From NCBI GenBank assembly GCA_900313705.1, contig OMSJ01000004.1:1-42613 (forward strand): a stretch of 42,613 nucleotides of DNA. Reading direction: 5' to 3'. Every line of letters starts with the position of its first letter. Positions within the stretch are counted from its first letter, which is position 1. The position numbers were made by a program, and so were the translations under genes. The notes below the pieces were generated by a model. The model did not search any database and was not told the DNA's origin. It worked only from the letters and a program-made list of their open reading frames with translations. Below, in pieces: positions 37,666 to 42,613 of this stretch. Source of the DNA: an uncultured Prevotellaceae bacterium (GTDB taxonomy: Bacteria; Bacteroidota; Bacteroidia; Bacteroidales; Bacteroidaceae).

Positions 37666-37905
37666 CTGTTCAGTCTCATACCCATGTTCATTGCAATAAT
37701 GGCGATAGCTGCTGATGAATCTGTTCAAGGCTTCTATCGCACCTGAGCAAGCCTTCCACCTGATGTGGCTCACAATCTCAGCACCTGTCTTTCCCTGCAG
37801 TTCCTGGTCGCACTTCATGTCGTCAATCAAGTCTTGCACAATACTGTTCGTTCTTCTGCCTTCTATCCGCTTCTGGATATAGGCGTAAAATGTCATTTTT
37901 TCCAT
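37654..37905 (-). CDS. YozE/SAM-like small protein, 83 aa
   Basis: The pattern MTFYAYIQKRI, LIDDMKCDQELQGKTGAEIVSHIRWKACSGAIEALNRFISSY matches the YozE SAM-like fold (sterile alpha motif-like small proteins of Firmicutes and Bacteroidetes). It has no enzymatic motif. Biological role is unknown. Preceded by two terminators (37962-38079) and followed by GTAAACC copy 7, which overlaps its stop. Confidence 0.7.
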   Translation of the reverse strand: MEKMTFYAYIQKRIEGRRTNSIVQDLIDDMKCDQELQGKTGAEIVSHIRWKACSGAIEALNRFISSYRHYCNEHGYETEQVNP

Positions 37906-37961
37906 AATTCTCTAATTCTTGATAATATAAAATATCCGTTAATCTGTTTAATCTGTTGTTC

Positions 37962-37995
37962 AAAAAAGAGCCCCGACCTTCGCAGGCCAGGGCTC
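37962..37995 (-). terminator. Intrinsic terminator
   Basis: GAGCCC/GGGCTC with an inner CCT/AGG stem, followed by TTTTTT on the minus strand. Second of two terminators between the possible spanin gene and the YozE-like gene. Confidence 0.8.
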
Positions 37996-38024
37996 AGTAC
38001 TCAACATGATGTTTTATGAAACAC

Positions 38025-38079
38025 AAAAACCGCCAGTTCCCTACGGTGCCATTGGCTTAACCCCGGTTCGGCTTGGCGG
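38025..38079 (-). terminator. Structured terminator after the 157-aa gene
   Basis: CCGCCA (38030-38035) pairs with TGGCGG (38074-38079), with inner GCC/GGC and AACC/GGTT stems, and is followed by TTTTTG on the minus strand. It could be the 3' end of a structured RNA rather than a simple terminator. The rest of 37906-38108 holds no gene. Confidence 0.65.
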
Positions 38080-38108
38080 GTCCACTCTTCAATGAGTCAA
38101 ACGTAACG

Positions 38109-38582
38109 CTAAAACTTCTTTTTATATATCTTCCATGCCTGGACTCCGAGCCAGATGGCAATCAGGCTGAGCGCGACACCTCCGGCGTGCATCCTGAGAC
38201 GTTGCCATCGGCTCAGCTCGCGCGGCACTTTGACCTCGACGGGGTATGGCACATGCACGCTGTCCGTCTTGCTGACGTAGGTCGTGTCGTGGACGGTGCG
38301 GTCGCGCCACCTGGTGTGCCATCGCTCAATCCACATGGTGTCACCCTTGTCTCGGATGTAGATTGAGTCATGGAGCCACACGCTGTCCCGTATGTTGTGA
38401 CTCAGTCGCAACGTGTCGGCCCTGACAGTCTCCACTACCACCACCCGTTCGTGGCTCTTGCACCCCTCAATCAGCGAGAGCATGAACACGAAGAACATGA
38501 ACGTGAAGATTGCCAAGATAGCTCGGATAAATGCCCGCATCATATCGTCGCGGTCATCGTCGAAATAGTTGTCTTGTGTCAT
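38109..38582 (-). CDS. Possible u-spanin-like membrane protein, 157 aa
   Basis: Hydrophobic residues 17-40 (FIRAILAIFTFMFFVFMLSLIEGC) end at a Cys that could be a lipobox, although E at -2 is atypical. A charged, Asp/Arg-rich middle follows (VWLHDSIYIRDKGDTMW), and a second membrane helix near the C-terminus (GGVALSLIAIWLGVQAW). Lipid anchor at one end and TM helix at the other is the layout of unimolecular spanins, which fuse inner and outer membranes after lysis. It is near the lysis genes. The call is a hypothesis. Confidence 0.5.
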   Translation of the reverse strand: MTQDNYFDDDRDDMMRAFIRAILAIFTFMFFVFMLSLIEGCKSHERVVVVETVRADTLRLSHNIRDSVWLHDSIYIRDKGDTMWIERWHTRWRDRTVHDTTYVSKTDSVHVPYPVEVKVPRELSRWQRLRMHAGGVALSLIAIWLGVQAWKIYKKKF

Positions 38583-38593
38583 GGCTTTTGCTT

Positions 38594-38628
38594 TTCTTAT
38601 ATCCGACGGGAATGCCCTGGAGGTTTAC
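38594..38628 (-). promoter_or_regulatory. GTAAACC element, copy 8
   Basis: GTAAACC, then GGCATTCCCGTCG and GATATAAGA, 40 nt before the spanin-like ATG. It starts in the stop codon of the upstream acidic gene. Confidence 0.65.
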
Positions 38629-39032
38629 TCTTCGTATGGCTCATCGTCGCCTTCGTCCTCTTCGTCGTCTTCTGTGAGCTTGGCAACTGAATCGTCCAAA
38701 TTGGAAAGCGAGTTGCGGATGTCAAGTAGCCGGTCGTTAAGTATATCCATCTTCCCGTCGGGACAAGTGAGTTCTTCTACGGATGCGCACAGGTCATAGA
38801 GCAGCTTCTTCGTTGTTCCTTCTGGCTCATCGTCTTCGTCAAACACACCAGGCCATGCCTCCTCTGCTTCTTCAGTCAGCAAAATTGCATCTTCAAGCAC
38901 CTCTTCCCTGTCCATAATGATGCTGTAGCATTCGTTATCATCGCCTTCGTGTGAAATCTGGCGAACGTTTACGTAGTTAGGATTCCCAGCCATTGAGATA
39001 ATAGTTCTCAAATAAAATTCTTTCTTTGTCAT
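38625..39032 (-). CDS. Acidic hypothetical protein, 135 aa
   Basis: A 135-aa strongly acidic protein (EDAILLTEEAEEAWPGVFDEDDEPEG and a C-terminal run of Asp/Glu). The N-terminal 40 residues look globular (FYLRTIISMAGNPNYVNVRQIS). Family unknown. Its stop codon is inside GTAAACC copy 8. Confidence 0.62.
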   Translation of the reverse strand: MTKKEFYLRTIISMAGNPNYVNVRQISHEGDDNECYSIIMDREEVLEDAILLTEEAEEAWPGVFDEDDEPEGTTKKLLYDLCASVEELTCPDGKMDILNDRLLDIRNSLSNLDDSVAKLTEDDEEDEGDDEPYEE

Positions 39033-39062
39033 AACTTTTAATTTTTAATTGGTTAATAAAAT

Positions 39063-39089
39063 AATTTGTGTAATTCGTGTAATTCGTTG
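39063..39089. repeat. Three tandem 9-bp AATTYGTKK units
   Basis: Units start at 39063, 39072 and 39081, in the spacer between two late genes. Same array type as 467-493 and 3892-3918. Confidence 0.7.
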
Positions 39090-39103
39090 TAGAAAATATC
39101 CTT

Positions 39104-39697
39104 TTAGTCTGTGTTTGCTTTGATTGTCTTCTCGAACTCCTTGTAGGCTTCTGTCTTCTTGGCTTCCTCGAACCATTCCGCATCACGTCGTTTTATCTCC
39201 GGCAGGATGGTGTCGATGCGCTCTTGCACTTCGCCCTTCACATCGAAGAGCGTCCTCTCGCCTCCATACCTGTCTATGAGTGCTTCGGCAGCCTTCATCT
39301 CGTCGCGGTATGCGGCAAGTTCGTCGTAGATGGTAGACTCCGGCTTCTCGCGCGGACATCCCATGAGCCAGTGCTCGAGGTTGATGCGCGGGTGTCCGTC
39401 GGTGAGGTTCTGTTCTTCGAGGCTCCACTCCAGCCACTCGCACACCTCTTCTGCCACCGCCTGGCGCGAGCCGTAGCGTTTCTCCCATTCCGGCAGGCGG
39501 TCAATTATCGTCTGCATCTGGTCGAGCGTCAGGAACGTCGTGTCGCCGAAGTCGCAGATGGTGAACGTCCCGCGCCCCTCGTCGTCTGTCCCTACCCAAT
39601 GGCAGTCGTGGCAGTCGCATTCCAGCAGCTCAGCCACCTGCCGCGTATATTCGTTCACGGCTTGCCAAAGCTGTTCTTTCAATGTTGGTTTCTTCAT
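39104..39697 (-). CDS. Hypothetical phage protein with CxCxxC motif, 197 aa
   Basis: Residues about 27-34 (CDCHDCHWV) could bind metal. The protein is otherwise mixed alpha/beta and acidic, with helical KPESTIYDELAAYRDEMKAAEALI in the last third. The C-terminus is charged and helical. Family unknown. It starts right next to a TTTTGAA tandem array. A DNA or regulatory role is possible only by context. Confidence 0.68.
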   Translation of the reverse strand: MKKPTLKEQLWQAVNEYTRQVAELLECDCHDCHWVGTDDEGRGTFTICDFGDTTFLTLDQMQTIIDRLPEWEKRYGSRQAVAEEVCEWLEWSLEEQNLTDGHPRINLEHWLMGCPREKPESTIYDELAAYRDEMKAAEALIDRYGGERTLFDVKGEVQERIDTILPEIKRRDAEWFEEAKKTEAYKEFEKTIKANTD

Positions 39698-39731
39698 TTT
39701 GAATTTTGAATTTTGAATTTTGAATTTTGAA
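39697..39731. repeat. 7-bp tandem repeat TTTTGAA x5
   Basis: Five exact head-to-tail units at 39697-39731 fill the spacer between two minus genes and abut the start of the 197-aa gene. On the minus strand this puts an A/T-rich tract just upstream of that start. Possible slippage site. Confidence 0.8.
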
Positions 39732-39746
39732 TTTATAAATTTTGAA

Positions 39747-40448
39747 TTATTCTCTTTTTAGTATCGGTTGGTTTGTCCGCAATGTCCTGCGGTTGTTGAA
39801 CCGCACACAGAATTCGTCGGCTGCATCCACGCCTCGCTCGAAGGCTTCGCGGTGCTTGGAGAATTCTTCGAGCTGTCGGCCACACATCATGTCGTAGGTG
39901 ATGAAAGTGCTGACCACGAAGATGTCACCCATCTGCTTGCCAAGGAATGCACCTTCACGCACACAGAAACTCTTAAGCATTTCGCCCTTGTAGCGCACAC
40001 TTCGCGACGCGAGCGTCTGGTCATTGAGTGATACACAGTCAATCGAGTGTACGAGCAAGTGCTGTACGAGGTTGTCGCCCGTCTTGTTGAGCTTCATCCT
40101 TTCCGCATAGCGTTTGATGGCGTGCGGGATGAACACTGTCTTCGGTAGGTCGCTGCCTTCGTATGACCTGCACAGATACAGCTCCCTCCCGTTGCGTGTT
40201 TGGCGAAGCGTGTAGGTGAAGTTTCTGAACGTTTCGTTCCTCTTGTATAGGATAGCGATAAAGCGGTAATGGATTTTGCGCGGCGAGTTATATTCATTAT
40301 ACATGATGCGTGGGAAATTCCTTCTGTCTATCTTCAGCGAATATCGGCGCAGTATCTTCGCCTGCCTGTCTATCCATCGTTCCAGGTTCGGGAGGTCCCG
40401 TGCCAGTTCGTCATACACCTCCGCATGGGTCATGGTTTCTACTAACAT
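39747..40448 (-). CDS. Hypothetical phage protein, 233 aa
   Basis: Unknown 233-aa protein, basic and rich in aromatic residues, with no membrane segment. Segments such as NSPRKIHYRFIAILYKRNETFRNF and PHAIKRYAERMKLNKTGDNLVQHLLVHSI suggest an alpha/beta fold with nucleic-acid contact potential. It follows the terminator at 40501-40534 in the transcript. No function can be assigned. Confidence 0.68.
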   Translation of the reverse strand: MLVETMTHAEVYDELARDLPNLERWIDRQAKILRRYSLKIDRRNFPRIMYNEYNSPRKIHYRFIAILYKRNETFRNFTYTLRQTRNGRELYLCRSYEGSDLPKTVFIPHAIKRYAERMKLNKTGDNLVQHLLVHSIDCVSLNDQTLASRSVRYKGEMLKSFCVREGAFLGKQMGDIFVVSTFITYDMMCGRQLEEFSKHREAFERGVDAADEFCVRFNNRRTLRTNQPILKRE

Positions 40449-40500
40449 AAGATAAAAAATGAAAAAATGAAGAAATGAAAAAATGAAAAGGTAAAAAGGG

Positions 40501-40534
40501 AATCGGCGACAAAAGCTGCGATTTGTCGCCGATT
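40501..40534 (-). terminator. Strong intrinsic terminator
   Basis: A perfect 13-bp stem (AATCGGCGACAAA/TTTGTCGCCGATT, 8-nt loop) is followed on the minus strand by a long T-rich tract. It terminates the transcript of the 175-aa membrane-protein gene. Confidence 0.9.
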
Positions 40535-40557
40535 TCGATTCTTAGTCCTTCTTATTC

Positions 40558-41085
40558 TTACTCCTTCTTGTCGGCAGTGTCACACTCCAACTGGATGCGC
40601 TGCTTCAGCGTTGACTCGTAGTCGTCCATAGCCTTGCACTGCTTATCCAACAGGTAACGGCTGTTCTCGGGCAACTGCTCGTAGGTGTCGGTGTCGCGGA
40701 ATTCCTGAAGCCGCTGCAAGCGTCCTGCCAGCTGGTCGTATTCCTCTGCCATGCGCTTGATGCGCTTCTCGTCTTCGGTCAGTTCCTCTTCGGGAATCTC
40801 GTCGCCCTCGTCTTCATCCTCGTCTTTTCTGGCGATGGCCAGCTTGACAGACACTCCCTTCTCCAGTGCATTGATCAAGTCGAAATGACTCTTGCCAACC
40901 GCTTTCAGAGCCTTCGCGTAGAACTCCTGACGCATCAGCACCCAGGCGATGATGACATCCGAGCAAGCCATGAGCACGTCGGACACGCCTTTCAGCACGT
41001 CGCCTTGTATGAAGTTAATGACTGCGGTCGTGTACATTGCCACGGCCATGATGACTAACACTGTAGAAATAATCTTTTCTTTCAT
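40558..41085 (-). CDS. Membrane protein with cytosolic coiled coil, 175 aa
   Basis: Two hydrophobic segments at residues about 6-26 (ISTVLVIMAVAMYTTAVINFI) and 33-52 are followed by a long acidic and coiled-coil tail (DEDEDEGDEIPEEELTEDEKR, AEEYDQLAGRLQRLQEFRD). This topology fits a holin-like or membrane-anchoring phage protein of Bacteroidales, but the family is not formally identified. It lies well upstream of the endolysin and ends at a strong terminator, so a lysis role is uncertain. Confidence 0.6.
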   Translation of the reverse strand: MKEKIISTVLVIMAVAMYTTAVINFIQGDVLKGVSDVLMACSDVIIAWVLMRQEFYAKALKAVGKSHFDLINALEKGVSVKLAIARKDEDEDEGDEIPEEELTEDEKRIKRMAEEYDQLAGRLQRLQEFRDTDTYEQLPENSRYLLDKQCKAMDDYESTLKQRIQLECDTADKKE

Positions 41086-41127
41086 AATTACTTTAATTTT
41101 TAATTGTTAATAAAATTATCCAGTTCT

Positions 41128-41481
41128 CTAATTAAAATGAAATCCGTATCTTTCTTGAAACATTGCGTCGATATGGTCAGGCACTCTGTCCTCTCGTTGC
41201 TGATTGAGTGTCAGCAAGTCGGTGTAGTAATTCAGTGCCGTAAGAAATTTACGGTCGTTTGGTACGCTGCCGCCCTCAATGCCGAACCGCTTCTGAGCGT
41301 ATTGCAATTCACATACAAGCCTATGGTTGTGCGTGAACTCTTCCGTATTGCCCAACACCAGCAGCATGGCGCAGATGATGGCGCACGTTTCAGTCGAGAC
41401 GATGGGGATGCCTGCGTCAAGTGCTGACTGATACATCGCCCATCGCTCTTTGTATTCGGGAGTGTCAAATATACTTTCCAT
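41128..41481 (-). CDS. Hypothetical phage protein, 117 aa
   Basis: Helical, soluble 117-aa protein with a mid segment TCAIICAMLLVLGNTEEFTHN that is too short and polar for a membrane helix. Unknown family. It begins 3 nt after the stop of the 72-aa gene, in the same direction, so both follow the terminase gene in one transcript. Confidence 0.66.
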   Translation of the reverse strand: MESIFDTPEYKERWAMYQSALDAGIPIVSTETCAIICAMLLVLGNTEEFTHNHRLVCELQYAQKRFGIEGGSVPNDRKFLTALNYYTDLLTLNQQREDRVPDHIDAMFQERYGFHFN

Positions 41482-41484
41482 ACG

Positions 41485-41703
41485 TTAAAACACTTCTATT
41501 TCGCCCGCGTCAATCTTCACCATCGTCTTGAAGATGTCGGACACCTGCGAGCATTTGTCTTTCACACAATTACTATACGTCCCGTCCAGATTGTCACAGC
41601 ATGAAGCAAATCCGTTGCGTGTGTACATGGGACAGTTCCATACGAGAGCATCCACAAGCAGCTGTCGGCTAATCTTCGTGCGTTTCGGTTTCGCTGTTGC
41701 CAT
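41485..41703 (-). CDS. Small cysteine-rich protein, 72 aa
   Basis: Cysteines at CPMYTRNGFASCCDN and CVKDKCSQV suggest a small zinc or disulphide fold. The N-terminus is basic (ATAKPKRTKISRQ). It comes 66 nt after the large terminase stop, across a REP-like dyad. Function unknown. Confidence 0.62.
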   Translation of the reverse strand: MATAKPKRTKISRQLLVDALVWNCPMYTRNGFASCCDNLDGTYSNCVKDKCSQVSDIFKTMVKIDAGEIEVF

Positions 41704-41738
41704 AGTTCCTTAATTCTTGCAATTCGTGTTCTCTTTCT

Positions 41739-41754
41739 CCTCCCCTCGGGGAGG
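41739..41754. repeat. REP-like GC hairpin
   Basis: CCTCCCC and GGGGAGG form a 7-bp stem with a 2-nt loop (realistically 6 bp plus a 4-nt loop) in the spacer after the large terminase. Similar to 32250-32271. Confidence 0.55.
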
Positions 41755-41769
41755 TCGGGAGGGGGTCGC

Positions 41770-42613
41770 TTAGTGTTGCGTCCCTTCATACCTCTCATAC
41801 AAGTCCATTGCCATGATGATGGCCTGCACGGGGTCAATCTTACAGCTTGCCGTCTGGTTGGCCTTGACGGGGCGTTTATTCTCTCTGTTGTCAATTTCGA
41901 GGGCGCAGTTGCCAAAGCAGAATGGCCACAATGGACTGTTTGAGAAGTTGATGAACGGCACCTGCGCGAACATCGCCGCATAGAGGTTGTCCGTCGGTGC
42001 GTTAAATTCTGAATTCAACTGCGAAACGACCTGAATGTACGGCTCTGGGTTCGGAACTTTCATCACCGACTGAAGGAAAGCCTTTAGCGAGTTGATTGGG
42101 TCTTTCGATTGGTATTTGTCATAACCCCAGTACTGAAACTGACAGCCAGACGCAAACAGCTCGGAGAGTCGGTTAATGTAAAGCGACGGCTCGAAAACCT
42201 TTCCAGGAGAACGGTGAAGCCAGCCGTCTTTCTCCCATTGCTCATACAGCGAGCGGATGGGCGACTCGATGAGCGACGACTCCTTCACCCACACGTCGCA
42301 ATCCGCGAAGAACTGCGTGCCTCGTCCGCTGGGATGCTTCCGCGCTGCAAGATAGGCAGCAGTGTGGAGGTCGTCGCCCTGACTGAAGTCCAAGCCGGTG
42401 AAGATGACCCAACCGTCCTTCGCTGTGCATTGGTCGATGCGCATATCCACTTGCAACGGCCTCACCTGCTCAGCCGTTATCCACTTGGTGATGCGGTTCG
42501 ACACCCACATATTAAAGTCCTTCGTCAGCACCTCCTGCTTGGTGTCCTCGGTGCCGGTGGCGGCTTCGTGCAGTCGCTCGCGGTAGTAGGTGGGCTGGAC
42601 GGTGGTGCCGATG
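41770..42613 (-). CDS. terL: Large terminase subunit, C-terminal part (cut by window edge)
   Basis: The open frame runs past the right edge (IGTTVQPTYYRERLHEAATG just inside it), so only the last 281 residues are visible: the RNase-H-like nuclease domain that cuts concatemers. Motifs are WVIFTGLDFSQGDDLHTAAYL (first Asp), WGYDKYQSKD in the middle and KIDPVQAIIMAMDLYERY at the C-terminus (last Asp). The ATPase half with Walker motifs lies outside. A GTG inside the frame is an ORF artefact, not the start. The small terminase is at the other end of the window. Confidence 0.88.
   Translation of the reverse strand, partial: IGTTVQPTYYRERLHEAATGTEDTKQEVLTKDFNMWVSNRITKWITAEQVRPLQVDMRIDQCTAKDGWVIFTGLDFSQGDDLHTAAYLAARKHPSGRGTQFFADCDVWVKESSLIESPIRSLYEQWEKDGWLHRSPGKVFEPSLYINRLSELFASGCQFQYWGYDKYQSKDPINSLKAFLQSVMKVPNPEPYIQVVSQLNSEFNAPTDNLYAAMFAQVPFINFSNSPLWPFCFGNCALEIDNRENKRPVKANQTASCKIDPVQAIIMAMDLYERYEGTQH

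Noticed and set aside
39697-39731. CRISPR array
   Set aside because: Seven-bp units without spacers; a simple tandem repeat. No CRISPR or cas gene seen anywhere in the window.

Overview
The window is almost entirely one temperate tailed-phage genome (siphovirus-like, HK97-fold head) of a Bacteroidales host, read as a prophage or phage contig. No host housekeeping gene is visible. The host call rests on Bacteroidetes-type -7 boxes (TATATTTG, TATCTTTG), a Bacteroidetes HU-like DNA-binding protein, a FimB/Mfa2-like fimbrillin lipoprotein, an IntDOT-like tyrosine recombinase and AT-rich spacers without clear Shine-Dalgarno sites. Genus cannot be fixed from sequence alone.

Layout. 1-9.95 kb, all minus strand: early and packaging-entry operon. 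In transcription order (high to low coordinates) it holds small regulators, a DUF3127 protein, a non-coding stretch with three tRNA-like elements, a KaiC/DnaB-type ATPase, a putative origin region, a CHC2 primase, an HNH nuclease, a P27-type small terminase and small unknowns. 9.95-12.4 kb: control region with a structured element, divergent promoters, repeated operators, a plus-strand XRE repressor, a tyrosine integrase and a tiny lipoprotein. A bidirectional terminator at 12.4 kb separates this from the late genes.

42.6-12.4 kb, minus strand: late region. In transcription order it runs from the large terminase (cut by the window edge) through accessory genes, a possible spanin, a YozE-like protein, the HU-like protein, holin-like protein, M15 endolysin, gp6-like connector and fibres. 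It continues with a complete diversity-generating retroelement (target with VR, small ORF, Avd-like protein, TR, reverse transcriptase), a gp10-like protein, tape measure, tail-tip protein, a small tail-tube-like protein, head-tail adaptor, portal, a glycosyltransferase, prohead protease, major capsid protein, tail terminator-like protein, the main tail-tube protein, tail chaperones with a -1 frameshift site, and a second glycosyltransferase. One plus-strand cargo gene, the fimbrillin-like lipoprotein at 27.6 kb, interrupts this.

Small terminase at the left end and large terminase at the right end, both minus strand, suggest the two window ends lie close together on a circular or terminally redundant phage map, with only the 5' part of the large terminase and a little more missing.

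The strongest observations are: (1) a canonical DGR, with 15 of 16 TR/VR differences at TR adenines of the coding strand and 13 AAY codons aimed at the C-terminus of a putative receptor-binding protein; (2) an eight-copy intergenic element beginning GTAAACC, found only in the late region just before gene starts, twice directly after an intrinsic terminator, which I read as a candidate phage-specific late promoter or module-boundary element; (3) a multi-stem element in the lysis-lysogeny control region; (4) tRNA-like elements with good acceptor and T arms but aberrant anticodon arms; (5) a -1 slippery heptamer joining the two tail-chaperone frames.
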